Positions 56,201-64,000 of a stretch of 64,000 nucleotides of DNA are shown here, piece by piece. The notes under the pieces are model-generated. The model saw nothing but the letters and a program-made list of their open reading frames with translations, was not told where the DNA came from and ran no database searches. Source of the DNA: Bacteroidales bacterium (GTDB lineage: Bacteria; Bacteroidota; Bacteroidia; Bacteroidales; Lentimicrobiaceae); contig JAEUTG010000025.1 in assembly GCA_016788045.1 (NCBI GenBank), positions 79,248-143,247 on the forward strand, written 5' to 3'. The translations under genes were made by a program, and so were the position numbers. Every line of letters starts with the position of its first letter. Position 1 is the first letter of the stretch.

Positions 56201-57295
56201 ATACCTTGAGCCTTCTGGATTTTTCGTTTTCAAAGTGATATTGTTAACAGCTTCCCATATTTTACAAAGCTGAAACAATGGCGATGATTTAGGGGAGACC
56301 CGTTGATGCTGTAAGTAGTATAATTCTTTATTATCTGAGAGGTGTAGAAATGATTTGAATTCACTAAAAGAAATTGAGGACGAAGCATAAAATTTTTCAA
56401 AAAATTCAATTTCCAGATTTTCTTCAATCCTGACCCGGTAACCATGTTTGTCTAATAAGATGATTTTCCTTTTCTTAAGATTTATAAAAGGGCAATTGCT
56501 AATTTTAAATATATCCTTTTTGAATTCAAGTATTCGAGACTCAAATTCACATTCTCTAACAAGTCCCTTCTGTGATTTTAATTTGCGTTGATAATAGATT
56601 ATTTCATTGCGAAGATTTTCGATGACATCATCAGTTAAAAAAGAATGAGAGCCTTTTTGAACATTCATAATAGTATCGAATTCTTCAATATATGCTTCTC
56701 GCGGATATACCTTATCTTTAACTCTGTAATAAGAATTGTTCTTACATGCATTAGCTAATTCGTTATAGAAATTTTGCCCAATTGTTTGTTGTTTCTCTTT
56801 AAGCTCACTATACCTATTTTTTATTTCTTCAACTCTGTCAGTATCCTTATTGTCAATATTTTCTTCATTACGGGCAGACTTGTATCCTCGCTTCTGATTA
56901 AGCATATATAAAATACGCCCTAATTGTTCTGGAGAAATAGGCTCACTTGCAGCTTTGCTTCGAAGATGCCATAACTCGAGCATTGGCATGTTAAACAATC
57001 CCATATCTGGATAAATTCCATACTTGTCTAACACCTTTTTAAGGCTATACTTGAAATCATCACTTTTCTTTAGCTGTTTTCGATCATACCCTTTTCTTAA
57101 AGTTCTCGCTTTTGTTCTGTCCTGATTTTTTGATATTGTTTGCCCTTTCGTAAATTGCTCTTTATCATCAGACGTCAACTGAATAATGCGCGATCCCATT
57201 GCAACAATTTTTTGGGGGACTACATTATCATCTACTTCAACCAAGGCCCAACCAATCGAAGTGGTTCCTAAATCCAATCCCAATATTTTTTTCAT
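53231..57295 (-). CDS. cas9: CRISPR-associated endonuclease Cas9 (type II-C)
   Basis: This 1354-residue RNA-guided nuclease belongs to the large Bacteroidota II-C form. The RuvC-I motif is LGLDLGTTSIGWALVE with Asp8; the Arg-rich bridge helix is KNQDRTKARTLRKGYDRKQL (about residues 55-75); RuvC-II is EIRVELARELKQ (about 618); HNH is DFDVDHIVPKDLLPIDNS with the catalytic His at about 723, followed by HRHCNATKNN; RuvC-III is DDHRHHAIDALVIACTK (about 915). A CIYCG motif just before HNH is a possible zinc site. All catalytic residues are present, so the enzyme should be active. The gene is strikingly AT-rich compared with cas1, cas2 and the surroundings. The PAM cannot be read from the window. 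Confidence 0.97.
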   Translation of the reverse strand: MKKILGLDLGTTSIGWALVEVDDNVVPQKIVAMGSRIIQLTSDDKEQFTKGQTISKNQDRTKARTLRKGYDRKQLKKSDDFKYSLKKVLDKYGIYPDMGLFNMPMLELWHLRSKAASEPISPEQLGRILYMLNQKRGYKSARNEENIDNKDTDRVEEIKNRYSELKEKQQTIGQNFYNELANACKNNSYYRVKDKVYPREAYIEEFDTIMNVQKGSHSFLTDDVIENLRNEIIYYQRKLKSQKGLVRECEFESRILEFKKDIFKISNCPFINLKKRKIILLDKHGYRVRIEENLEIEFFEKFYASSSISFSEFKSFLHLSDNKELYYLQHQRVSPKSSPLFQLCKIWEAVNNITLKTKNPEGSRYKWSDRALSLDEKQQIANYLFYHPNLSFAELLKILDLRKEDVYINKQISKGIQGNITYSAIHALIGDCKHLAFNISFKSLDKKAKLVDKKTGEILEEFNALQVDPDIEQEPLFKLWHTIYSIKDINECKNALIKRFEFSEDVAQKLSLLDFNKQGFGNKSNKAIRNIMPYLMQGYNYSDSCSLAGYNHSNSLTKDERSTLITIDRLKLLPKNSLRQPVVEKILNQMINVVNALIDEYSDKDENGKICKYWKPDEIRVELARELKQSKEERNDSTLNNTANEVINNEIANRLKEMGVKTTKRFIEKYKLIFPIRTVIDSKTGKALPKKLKDAVVTNQCIYCGKFFSLSEALTGDDFDVDHIVPKDLLPIDNSLMNKVLVHRHCNATKNNLTAYDYITKQGDNALQLYIDRVDDWYKRGIITYGKMLRLKVSYEEYLERKKIHKETDADKKLWEDFLARDLKATQYIARKSTEILRLVCNNVTATEGKVTATLRRLWGWDDILMNLHLPKYKELEEKTGQKFTQIKEWESDKGKRKHKKEEIIGWDKRDDHRHHAIDALVIACTKQGYIQRINTLNASETKADMQKEIDAARLKFGNSYDENILTATNEIVNNHSGRLTKLDEYLINQKPFTTKEVMKEADKILVSFKAGKKVATISKYKAIGKNEKTGVITPRGALHEAGLYGRIKLKREGGVEEEHIIKKYKVGISAQDHIFTGKETYSIKTDKNGNTKVDDKIDVVLNSIVDNRVREIVLNKLNESFTENQDYRSDVKKALDNFRNLEAKPLWYNESKGIKILSIKLKTGLRQESVVPLRIDKNGKEITFVKTGNNHHIAIYESEDGIKTEHLCTFWNAVERKKHKVPIIIKDTRELWNSLINKDLPESFLNKLPSDNLKLKFSMQQNEMFIIGLPSEDFEQALKENNKSFLSRYLYCVQNISSKQYRFANHIETKFDINQMNKAHSRFYNIKSLAALLKLNPIKVRLNSLGEITKVGE

Positions 57296-57301
57296 AAAAT
57301 G

Positions 57302-57331
57302 TTGACTTTAGTGTTTTACGGCTTATATTTG
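57302..57331 (+). promoter_or_regulatory. Promoter of the tracrRNA gene
   Basis: TTG (57302-57304), a 19-nt spacer and TATATTTG (57324-57331) match the Bacteroidota consensus and predict a start at about 57338, inside the anti-repeat. It overlaps the upstream region of cas9, which reads the other way. Confidence 0.75.
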
Positions 57332-57337
57332 TCTTAC

Positions 57338-57414
57338 AATTCAAAAGCAATTCACAATAAGGATTATTCCGTTGTGAAAACATTTAAGGCGGGGCAACTC
57401 GCCTTCTTTTTTTT
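57338..57414 (+). ncRNA. tracrRNA
   Basis: The predicted RNA is about 77 nt. The sequence 57336-57357 (ACAATTCAAAAGC, AATTCACAA) pairs with repeat nt 2-23 at 21 of 22 positions; the exception faces repeat nt 13. AATAAGG follows, as in other II-C tracrRNAs, then a small nexus hairpin GGA-TTAT-TCC, a single-stranded GTTGTGAAAACATTT linker, and a terminator stem AAGGCG/CGCCTT with an T8 tail (57407-57414). It is transcribed divergently from cas9. Only crRNA from the plus strand of the array can pair with it. Confidence 0.9.
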
Positions 57415-57415
57415 A

Positions 57416-57856
57416 TACAATCAACCGGATATCTGTCTTCTCCCCTATTTATATCGCACTCCTGGGTAATTCCGGAATAGAGTTGTAAAAATAATTTTGT
57501 CTTTTACGGCAGTCAAATATAATCAACTTAAATAAGAGTTCAATAAAATTTATGATGAAAAACCGGGAATGTTGCAGAACTAAAATGCCTGAATACCATC
57601 AGGCCCAGTGTTCAACAATATAAAGACATCTTCTTGAAATGTCGCTGTGGCGATCCTCCGCGGTCCTCTGCGGTTAGTTTTCCCGGCAATACTTTCAGCA
57701 AAACCTGCCATCTTTGTTTTTAAAGAAACGAAAACAGCGCGCTTTGCTCCTCTTAAAGCATCCCACTTTACACCGTCAGGCAATTCAAAAATAATTCTAT
57801 TGCTGTCCGGCATAAATCTGACGTAAACCAGGCTATAGGCTATCCAGGGAAATACG
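57416..57856. other. Intergenic region between tracrRNA and the propeller gene
   Basis: A 77-codon minus-strand frame at 57580-57813 is open, but its central part (CCTCCGCGGTCCTCTGCGGTT, partly repeated near 60475 as CCGCCCTCTGCGGTTAA) looks like a dispersed intergenic repeat rather than coding sequence. I do not call a gene here with confidence. Confidence 0.4.
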
Positions 57857-59971
57857 CTACTGCTGTTTTACAAGCTTCTCAACATAGACATCTTTATCGG
57901 TGGTAATTCTCAACAAATAGATGCCATCGGGCAGGCTGCTGAAATCCGAAACACTGTGGTTGCGTAAATTTTTCAGGATTTTCACAAGACTTCCCTGCAG
58001 ATTGATAATTTCAATTTTACTGACGTGCACGCCTGCGTCCAACTCTATCTTCAGCAAATTCTTCAACGGATTAGGAAAAATGCGGATCCCCGCCGGTATT
58101 GGATAATCATCCTTAACCTGAGCTGGATTCCCATTTTCATTGAAGGAAGCCAGCCCCTTTGTTTTCGTTGCAATCCACTTCGTGTTGTCAGCATCTATGC
58201 AAACAGAATTAACGATATTATCCGGCAATTCAGAGTTTGAAGTATTGTAAACGGTCCAGCCGGATTCGTCAAATTTCACCAGACCTCCTGCCCAGGTTCC
58301 CAACCACCTGGCGCCCCCGGAGTCAATGTCAATACTAAGCACCCAGTTTTTAGGCAAACCCGAATTTTCAGTATTGTAAACTTCCCATGTAGTACCATCA
58401 AAGACAGCCAGTCCTCCAAGTTTGGTCCCGATCCACTTAACATCATTCTTATCAATGGCTACCGCATAAACTTCGTCGTGCGGTAGTCCGGAATTTGAAG
58501 GATTGTAAGTTGTCCAGTTTAATCCGTCATAAGATGTAAGGCCAGCCATGGTACCAATCCATTTCACATTGTTTTTATCTACAGCCAGTGAGAATATATC
58601 ATCAGAGGGTAATCCCGAATTGGAACTAATGTAAGTAGTCCAGTCCTTGCCGTCAAAAGAGATCAGGCCGTTGCTTGTACCAAACCATTTCAATCCATGA
58701 TTGTCTGATGCAATTGCATAAACTTCATAAAATTGAACAGTATCTGAGCTGTAATAGTTTATCCATTCCGTTCCGTCGAAGGCAATCAATCCTGATTGTG
58801 TTCCAAACCAAATAGTCTCTTCCTCATCTACCAATATTGAATAGATATGACTATTCAGTAACCCGGTGTTTGAAGGGGTGTAATTCTGCCAGTTATTTCC
58901 ATCAAACGATGCTATGCCACCAATGCTTGCGATCCACTTTAGCCCTCCCGGATCTATAGCTATATCACGGATATCATTCGACAGAATTCCAGATACCCTG
59001 GTATCGACATCTTCCCAGGTTGTTCCGTTGTAAGTTGCTACGTATCCCCCATAGGTATCTATCCATTTTGTTCCGTTCAGGTCAGAAACTACCAGTTCTA
59101 CGCTATTTTTAGGTAATCCAGAATTATCTGAAGTGTAAATCAGCCAGTCTAAATTGTCAAAGGATACCAGCCCATCTTCTGTCCCGATCCATTTAATTCC
59201 GTTGTTGTCAATAGCAATGCTGTGAATAAAGTCCGAAGGTAATCCTGAGTTTGAAGTATTGTAGGTTACAAAATTGGTACTATCAAAAGACGACATTCCC
59301 TCCGTACCTCCAATCCATTTTTTACCGTTTGAATCGATTGTGATTGAATTGATACCACCAATTGAAAGTTCATAAGATTCCCATTGCTCATCATCAAAGG
59401 AAATTAAACTGGCACCAAAAGATGATGCACGTGGGCAGGAAGCAATCCATTTCGTACCGTTTTCATCGATTGCCAGAAATCTTATCTCTTCACCCAGTCC
59501 CATATAATCTGACCTGTCATATTTCCTCCAGTTTGTACCGTCAAATGCAGCCAAACCATCATATTCAGTCCCTATCCAGATTGTTCCGTTCTCTTCTGCG
59601 GCCAGTGAGATCACGCTGTTGCCAGGCAATCCTGAATTTGAAGTATTGTAGGTTATCCATTCTGAGCCATCAAACGAAGTAAGACCTCCATACTGAGTAC
59701 CGATCCATTTTGTTCCATTGCCATCTATGGCAATTGCCTTAACTTCACAATCGGGCAAGGGTGAATTTGTTTCGTCATAGATGGTCTTTGCACCTGTACT
59801 TTTGTCAATTTTTATTAATCCACCATACGTACCTATCCACATAAAATTATCCTCTTCGGTTATGGCATAAATACGATCAGATTTGATGTAATTAATCCAG
59901 TTCGTTGTCTGAGCAGTGGCAATGCTCAGGAAAAGCATTGTTACCACAATAACCAGAAAAAATCTTCTCAT
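57857..59971 (-). CDS. T9SS-exported 14-repeat propeller protein
   Basis: This 704-residue protein has a signal peptide (MRRFFLVIVVTMLFLSIATAQ). Fourteen repeats of about 45 residues follow, each with a core like KWIGTxxGGLxxFDGxxW (first MWIGTYGGL, last KWIATKTKG). They correspond to the two-component-regulator propeller (Reg_prop) family and would form two seven-bladed propellers. The C-terminus is a T9SS type A sorting domain (RIFPNPLKNLLKIE, then LPDGIYLLRITTD). Unlike hybrid sensor kinases with this repeat, it has no membrane helix or kinase, so it is a surface or secreted binding protein. Confidence 0.85.
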   Translation of the reverse strand: MRRFFLVIVVTMLFLSIATAQTTNWINYIKSDRIYAITEEDNFMWIGTYGGLIKIDKSTGAKTIYDETNSPLPDCEVKAIAIDGNGTKWIGTQYGGLTSFDGSEWITYNTSNSGLPGNSVISLAAEENGTIWIGTEYDGLAAFDGTNWRKYDRSDYMGLGEEIRFLAIDENGTKWIASCPRASSFGASLISFDDEQWESYELSIGGINSITIDSNGKKWIGGTEGMSSFDSTNFVTYNTSNSGLPSDFIHSIAIDNNGIKWIGTEDGLVSFDNLDWLIYTSDNSGLPKNSVELVVSDLNGTKWIDTYGGYVATYNGTTWEDVDTRVSGILSNDIRDIAIDPGGLKWIASIGGIASFDGNNWQNYTPSNTGLLNSHIYSILVDEEETIWFGTQSGLIAFDGTEWINYYSSDTVQFYEVYAIASDNHGLKWFGTSNGLISFDGKDWTTYISSNSGLPSDDIFSLAVDKNNVKWIGTMAGLTSYDGLNWTTYNPSNSGLPHDEVYAVAIDKNDVKWIGTKLGGLAVFDGTTWEVYNTENSGLPKNWVLSIDIDSGGARWLGTWAGGLVKFDESGWTVYNTSNSELPDNIVNSVCIDADNTKWIATKTKGLASFNENGNPAQVKDDYPIPAGIRIFPNPLKNLLKIELDAGVHVSKIEIINLQGSLVKILKNLRNHSVSDFSSLPDGIYLLRITTDKDVYVEKLVKQQ

Positions 59972-60545
59972 AAAACATTCATTTAAATTGAATTATGCAA
60001 CAATGTAATGCCATTTTAAGATAATTACAACATAATTAAGACAACTGAACATCATTCTACCCCTATTGGATATTTTTAAATATTTATCATTACGTCAGCC
60101 TGTCATCCATCCGTTTGCTCAACTCTTTGGTATTTAATAAAAGCTATTGAATATGAACACCAATGCATTTTACTTCGGGAGCTTGTGTTCAATGTCTTTC
60201 CTTCGGATACCCTACATCTTTTCGTTATGAATGGCTTTTAAATAGTTCCCCTCCTTTTATGTCCTGGTCCCAAAGATTGCCGCTCAGGTTTAAATGAAGG
60301 AGAGTAATAACAAAGGCAGCTACCATTCAATGACCCACGCAGGCAGGTCGGATCATCGCTCCTTGCCGGGAATCAGTATTTTTCAAACCCGCTGAATTAA
60401 AGAATGAGTTTACTAAAATGTCTTCACGGATGTAAATGATCAACCGCATACTTTACCACCCAATAGCCCACTCCGCCGCCCTCTGCGGTTAATACTCCAC
60501 CCTTCCCCAGGAGATAAAAGGGCTTCAGATATACCGGGAAAGGCA
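59972..60545. other. Intergenic region without a supported gene
   Basis: The first 120 bp are AT-rich and probably hold the promoter of the propeller gene, but no clear TAnnTTTG element was found. The rest has only short fragments resembling dispersed repeats (for example GCAGGCAGGTCGG near 60340 and CCCTCTGCGGTTAA near 60478). Confidence 0.4.
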
Positions 60546-60572
60546 CAAAAAAACCCCGCCAACGGCGGGGTT
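60546..60572 (-). terminator. Terminator of the cold-shock gene
   Basis: The arms AACCCCGCC and GGCGGGGTT form a strong hairpin, followed on the minus strand by a run of T. Confidence 0.85.
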
Positions 60573-60597
60573 ATAAGATTAAAGCACAACTATAAAG

Positions 60598-60789
60598 TTA
60601 GGCCAGTTTAACCTTTACGGCGTTTAAGCCTTTTTTGCCTTCCTGAAGCTCAAATGTTACAACATCACCTTCGTTGATGCGGTCGATCAGACCAGTGGCA
60701 TGTACGAAGTATTCTTTTCCGGACTCTTCGTCAAGAATAAATCCGTAACCTTTTGATTCATTGAAGAATTTTACTTTTCCTGTTTTCAT
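60598..60789 (-). CDS. Cold-shock domain protein
   Basis: This 63-residue single OB-fold protein has both RNA-binding motifs, KGYGFI (RNP1) and YFVHA (RNP2), and starts MKTGKVKFFNESKGYG. The start at 60789 is chosen because the promoter at 60817-60845 leaves a leader of about 20 nt; the frame runs 10 codons further upstream. It acts as an RNA chaperone, and the small size is typical of Bacteroidota Csp proteins. Confidence 0.92.
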   Translation of the reverse strand: MKTGKVKFFNESKGYGFILDEESGKEYFVHATGLIDRINEGDVVTFELQEGKKGLNAVKVKLA

Positions 60790-60816
60790 GTTATTGTAAA
60801 AAATTAAAAATAAGCG

Positions 60817-60845
60817 CAAATTTAATCAATAATCAATTCAATCAA
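60817..60845 (-). promoter_or_regulatory. Promoter of the cold-shock gene
   Basis: TTG (60845-60843), an 18-nt spacer and TAAATTTG (60824-60817) on the minus strand form a near-ideal Bacteroidota promoter with the same spacing as in the CRISPR repeat. Confidence 0.7.
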
Positions 60846-60892
60846 CAAAAACACAATAAAATTCTGCCTCAAATTAAAAAAACAGCATTTGT

Positions 60893-63529
60893 TCAGGCCT
60901 GTTTCAGCCCCTGAAGCTGCTCTTCAAGCAGACGGATCTTTGTTTCTGCATCGGTTTTTTTGCGTTGTTCCACCTCTACCACTTCCGGTTTGGCATTGCT
61001 TACAAACCGCTCGTTGCCCAGTTTTTTCATCACCGAGTCAAGAAATCCGCGGGTATAGGCGAGCTCTTTCTCCAGTTTTTCCCTTTCTGCTTCCAGATCA
61101 ATGCCCTCACCGAGCGGAATGTAATATTCGCTTGCCTTCACCATAAAACCGGCAGCGGTGATGGGTTTTTCCGATACATATTCAATGCTGCTGACGTTAC
61201 CCAGCTTGCCGATCACAGGATCAAAAGCCCCTGATCCGCTGCCATCGGCTGTTTTAATCTTTAATTCAATGGCATCTTTGAAAGGGATATTTTTCTCCTT
61301 GCGAACATTGCGGATGCCGATAACGGCTTCGGCGGCGGCCTGAAATCCTGCCAGCAGGGGTTCATCCACCGGTCCGGCCTGCGGCTGAAGCGCAACCATG
61401 ATGCTTTCTTCCTCAGGACGGCCTTCGAGCAGGTGCCAGATTTCTTCGGTAATAAAAGGCATAAAAGGGTGCAGCAGGCGCATCAGTTTTTCAAAGAACC
61501 CAATGCTGGCATTGAGGGTAGCCGCATCAACGGGCTGCTGATAGGCAGGCTTTACCATCTCGAGGTACCAGGAGCAGAAGTCGTCCCACACCAGCTTATA
61601 GGCGGTCATCAGGGCTTCTGAAAGACGGTACTTCTCATAATGGTCGCTGATCTGCAACAAGGCTTCGTTCAGCCTGTTCTCAAACCATTTTACTGAGATG
61701 GCTGCATAAGCCGGTTGCTCAAGGCTGACATCTTCCTGCCATCCTTTCACCAGTCGCAGGGCATTCCATATCTTATTGCTGAAATTCCGGCCCTGTTCGC
61801 AGAGGCTTTCGTCAAACGGAAGGTCGTTGCCGGCCGGTGAAGTGAGCAACATACCCACGCGCACCCCATCCGCACCGAATTTGGCGATCAGGTCGAGCGG
61901 ATCGGGCGAATTACCCAGCGATTTCGACATCTTGCGCCCGAGCTTGTCGCGAACGATCCCGGTAAGGTAAACATTCTTAAACGGAATATCATTGCGGTAT
62001 TCCAGACCAGCCATGATCATACGGGCCACCCAGAAAAAGAGAATTTCCGGAGCGGTGATCAGGTCGTTGGTCGGGTAGTAATACTTAATGTCTTCATTGT
62101 CAGGATGACGGATGCCGTCGAACACCGAAATCGGCCACAGCCATGAAGAGAACCAGGTGTCGAGCACATCTTCATCCTGCTTCAGGTCAGTAAGCTGCAG
62201 CGCATCGTTGCCCGACAGTTTGCGGGCCTGCTCCACGGCCAGTTCAGGGGTTTTGGCGACCACAAGGTCGCCATCGGGCAGGTAATAAGCGGGAATCCGC
62301 TGTCCCCACCACAACTGCCGGCTGATGCACCAGTCGCGTACATTCTCCATCCAATGCCGGTAGGTATTCTTAAACTTCTCGGGATGAAAATGAATGGTAT
62401 CGTTCATCACCACTTCAAGGGCAGGAGCGGCCATATCGGCCATCTTCAGAAACCACTGAACCGAAAGCTTGGGTTCAATCACTTCATCGGTGCGTTCCGA
62501 AAAACCTACATTGTTGACATAGTCTTCAATCTTTTCAACGTGCCCGTGATTGAGCAGGTCTTCCACAATTTTTTTTCGCACTTCAAAACGATCCTGACCG
62601 ATATAAAGCAGGGCCTTTTCGTTCAGGGTCCCGTTGTCGTTGAAGATGTCGATGGTTTCGAGCTTGTGCTTGAGGCCGATGTGATAGTCGTTGATGTCGT
62701 GGGCCGGGGTGATTTTGAGGCAACCGGTACCGAATTCACGGTCAACATACTCATCGGCAATCATCGGGATGGAACGCTTGATCAGGGGCACCAGCACCCT
62801 TTTTCCTGCCAGATGTTTAAACCGCTCATCTTCGGGATGATAACAAACGGCGGTATCGCCCAGGATCGTTTCGGGGCGGGTGGTGGCGATGGTTACCCAC
62901 TCATCGGTGGTCCCTTCAACTTTATACCTCAGGTAATAAAGTTTCGATTTCACCTCCTTGTAGATTACCTCTTCATCAGAAAGGGCCGTGAGGGCTTTCG
63001 GGTCCCAGTTAACCATGCGTACGCCACGATAGATCAGGCCTTTGTTATAAAGGTCAACAAACACGTCGATCACCGATTCATACATACTCTCGTCCATGGT
63101 GAATTTCGTACGGTCCCAGTCGCACGAAGCGCCCAGTTTTTTCAGCTGCTCCAGGATAATACCGCCGTGCTTTTCCTTCCATTCCCAGGCATGTTTGAGA
63201 AACTCCTCACGGGTGAGCGAAGCCTTCTCAATACCCTGTTCCTTAAGTTTGGCAACTACTTTGGCCTCGGTTGCGATGGAGGCATGGTCGGTGCCGGGCA
63301 GCCAGAGGGCGTTTTTGCCGAGCATCCGGGCACGGCGTACCAGCACATCCTGAATGGTGTTGTTGAGCATATGGCCCATGTGCAGCACACCGGTAACGTT
63401 GGGAGGAGGGATAACTATGGTAAAGGGTTCACGCTCATCCGGAACCGAACGGAAGTATTTTTTATCAAGCCAGTTCTGGTACCATTTGTCTTCAATACCC
63501 GACGGGTCGTATTTGGCAGGAATTTCCAT
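60893..63529 (-). CDS. valS: Valyl-tRNA synthetase
   Basis: This 878-residue class I synthetase charges tRNA-Val. The HIGH motif is HMGH (residues 50-53, in [15 protein letters not shown]), the KMSKS motif is [14 protein letters not shown] (about residue 530), the editing domain carries [12 protein letters not shown], and the C-terminus is the usual valine-specific coiled coil ([20 protein letters not shown]). The start at 63529 fits the promoter element at 63560; a further 11 codons are open upstream. Confidence 0.96.
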   Translation of the reverse strand: MEIPAKYDPSGIEDKWYQNWLDKKYFRSVPDEREPFTIVIPPPNVTGVLHMGHMLNNTIQDVLVRRARMLGKNALWLPGTDHASIATEAKVVAKLKEQGIEKASLTREEFLKHAWEWKEKHGGIILEQLKKLGASCDWDRTKFTMDESMYESVIDVFVDLYNKGLIYRGVRMVNWDPKALTALSDEEVIYKEVKSKLYYLRYKVEGTTDEWVTIATTRPETILGDTAVCYHPEDERFKHLAGKRVLVPLIKRSIPMIADEYVDREFGTGCLKITPAHDINDYHIGLKHKLETIDIFNDNGTLNEKALLYIGQDRFEVRKKIVEDLLNHGHVEKIEDYVNNVGFSERTDEVIEPKLSVQWFLKMADMAAPALEVVMNDTIHFHPEKFKNTYRHWMENVRDWCISRQLWWGQRIPAYYLPDGDLVVAKTPELAVEQARKLSGNDALQLTDLKQDEDVLDTWFSSWLWPISVFDGIRHPDNEDIKYYYPTNDLITAPEILFFWVARMIMAGLEYRNDIPFKNVYLTGIVRDKLGRKMSKSLGNSPDPLDLIAKFGADGVRVGMLLTSPAGNDLPFDESLCEQGRNFSNKIWNALRLVKGWQEDVSLEQPAYAAISVKWFENRLNEALLQISDHYEKYRLSEALMTAYKLVWDDFCSWYLEMVKPAYQQPVDAATLNASIGFFEKLMRLLHPFMPFITEEIWHLLEGRPEEESIMVALQPQAGPVDEPLLAGFQAAAEAVIGIRNVRKEKNIPFKDAIELKIKTADGSGSGAFDPVIGKLGNVSSIEYVSEKPITAAGFMVKASEYYIPLGEGIDLEAEREKLEKELAYTRGFLDSVMKKLGNERFVSNAKPEVVEVEQRKKTDAETKIRLLEEQLQGLKQA

Positions 63530-63559
63530 GTCTGTTGTACGCTGATTTCTAAGAAGGCG

Positions 63560-63567
63560 CAAAAGTA
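63560..63567 (-). promoter_or_regulatory. -7 element of valS
   Basis: TACTTTTG on the minus strand predicts a start near 63553 and a 24-nt leader. The region upstream runs into the heptamer array at 63605. Confidence 0.5.
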
Positions 63568-63604
63568 ATGAAATTCAGCCAATCGACCGATATGAAAAAT
63601 GCAT

Positions 63605-63870
63605 GGAGCTTGGGGCTTGGGGCATGGGGCTTGGAGCATGGGGCATGGGGCATGGAGCATGGGGCATGGGGCATGGGGCATGGGGCTTGGGGCATGGGGC
63701 TTGGAGCATGGGGCATGGAGCATGGGGCATGGGGCATGGGGCTTGGGGCTTGGAGCATGGGGCTTGGAGCTTGGGGCATGGAGCATGGAGCATGGGGCTT
63801 GGAGCATGGGGCTTGGGGCTTGGGGCTTGGGGCATGGGGCTTGGAGCTTGGAGCTTGGAGCATGGAGCCT
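63605..63870. repeat. Array of 38 heptamers, GGRGCWT
   Basis: The 266 bp are read as 38 consecutive 7-mers, of the four kinds GGGGCAT, GGGGCTT, GGAGCAT and GGAGCTT, in unbroken register; only the last (GGAGCCT) deviates. Because 7 is not a multiple of 3 and no stop can form, several frames on both strands stay open. Confidence 0.95.
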
Positions 63871-64000
63871 GTCTTGTCCTGAAATAGGTTTACAGGAAAA
63901 GTAAACTAAAAACAGGACTATGAAAGTACATGTAAACCGTTTTACGGACGACTTAAAACTGAAAGTTGTTAAGGAGTATTTGGAAACATCCATTAGTCGA
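63871..64000 (+). mobile_element. Left end of an insertion sequence (partial)
   Basis: After the heptamer array the sequence changes to TGTCCTGAAATAGGTTTACA, resembling a terminal inverted repeat of IS3-like elements in Bacteroidota, and 30 bp later a transposase-like frame opens. The right end lies outside the window, so the family is tentative. Confidence 0.5.
63920..64000 (+). CDS. N-terminus of a probable transposase (partial)
   Basis: The frame runs from ATG 63920 to the window edge (27 codons, MKVHVNRFTDDLKLKVVKEY and onwards). The pattern F-x-D-x-x-K-L-K-V-V-x-E-Y-L is typical of the helix-turn-helix start of IS3-type OrfA proteins. The rest is missing, so the call rests on this motif and on the IS-like end just upstream. 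Confidence 0.55.
   Translation, partial: MKVHVNRFTDDLKLKVVKEYLETSISR

Noticed and set aside
57580..57813. 77-codon minus-strand frame
   Set aside because: It overlaps a dispersed repeat-like sequence (CTCTGCGGTTA) also seen near 60478; a real gene is possible but not supported.
62354..63568. 404-codon plus-strand frame inside valS
   Set aside because: It is antisense to valS; the composition (rich in H, F, G, V) is that of a shadow frame.
63415..63993. Open frames with HAPSPM or MGHGAWG repeats on both strands
   Set aside because: They come from the stop-free heptamer array; there is no codon bias, promoter or homologous domain.

Overview
The window is chromosomal DNA of a Bacteroidota (Bacteroidales-like) bacterium with a fermentative, probably anaerobic or microaerobic lifestyle. 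The evidence is SusC/TonB-type receptors with carboxypeptidase-like N-terminal domains, type IX secretion (T9SS) C-terminal sorting domains, a DUF4492 gene ahead of cydAB, lack of Shine-Dalgarno sites, and many promoters of the Bacteroidota form TTG-N18-20-TAnnTTTG. No tRNA or rRNA gene was seen.

Layout. 1-6.8 kb: the tail of a probable cation antiporter, a BNR-repeat lipoprotein, a very large probable PPi-type PEP carboxykinase preceded by a perfect LacI/PurR-like palindrome, then a hemerythrin-like protein overlapping a LuxR-type regulator with a degenerate receiver. 6.8-10 kb: a ~1.1 kb segmental duplication (a secreted protein plus a gene-end fragment) flanking a 212-244 bp tandem repeat. 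10-15.3 kb: an operon of two paralogous lipoproteins, a TonB receptor and a mopterin-fold protein, with an upstream palindrome. 15.6-22.5 kb: a GT39-like glycosyltransferase, a His-rich membrane protein, a second TonB receptor, acetyl-CoA synthetase and an HMA-domain lipoprotein. 23-26.2 kb: cytochrome bd oxidase (DUF4492-cydA-cydB) followed by an unlisted 45-residue membrane miniprotein. 26.3-32.7 kb: a T9SS-exported BNR/PKD protein, rsmE, a HigBA-type toxin-antitoxin pair and a DUF4159 protein.

32.9-44.1 kb is an eleven-gene minus-strand lysine fermentation cluster. CoA-transferase A, Kal, Kce, Kdd, KamA, two nucleotide-binding partners (P-loop and MutS-like), KamD, KamE, CoA-transferase B and thiolase together take lysine through beta-lysine and 3,5-diaminohexanoate to acetoacetate and crotonyl-CoA. 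Butyryl-CoA dehydrogenase, Etf and a permease are not in the window.

45.98-57.4 kb is a complete type II-C CRISPR-Cas locus: 76 repeats of 46 bp with 75 spacers, cas2, cas1 and a 1354-residue cas9 on the minus strand, and a tracrRNA gene on the plus strand divergent from cas9. The anti-repeat shows that functional crRNAs come from the plus strand, against the cas operon. Every repeat carries what looks like a full Bacteroidota promoter (TTG at repeat nt 2-4, 18 nt, TATCTTTG at nt 23-30) that would start transcription about 10 nt before each spacer. This is the most notable observation: a Bacteroidota counterpart of the repeat-embedded promoters known from Neisseria.

57.5-64 kb: a 14-repeat propeller protein with a T9SS domain, a cold-shock protein, valyl-tRNA synthetase, a striking array of 38 GGRGCWT heptamers, and the left end of an insertion sequence cut by the window edge.
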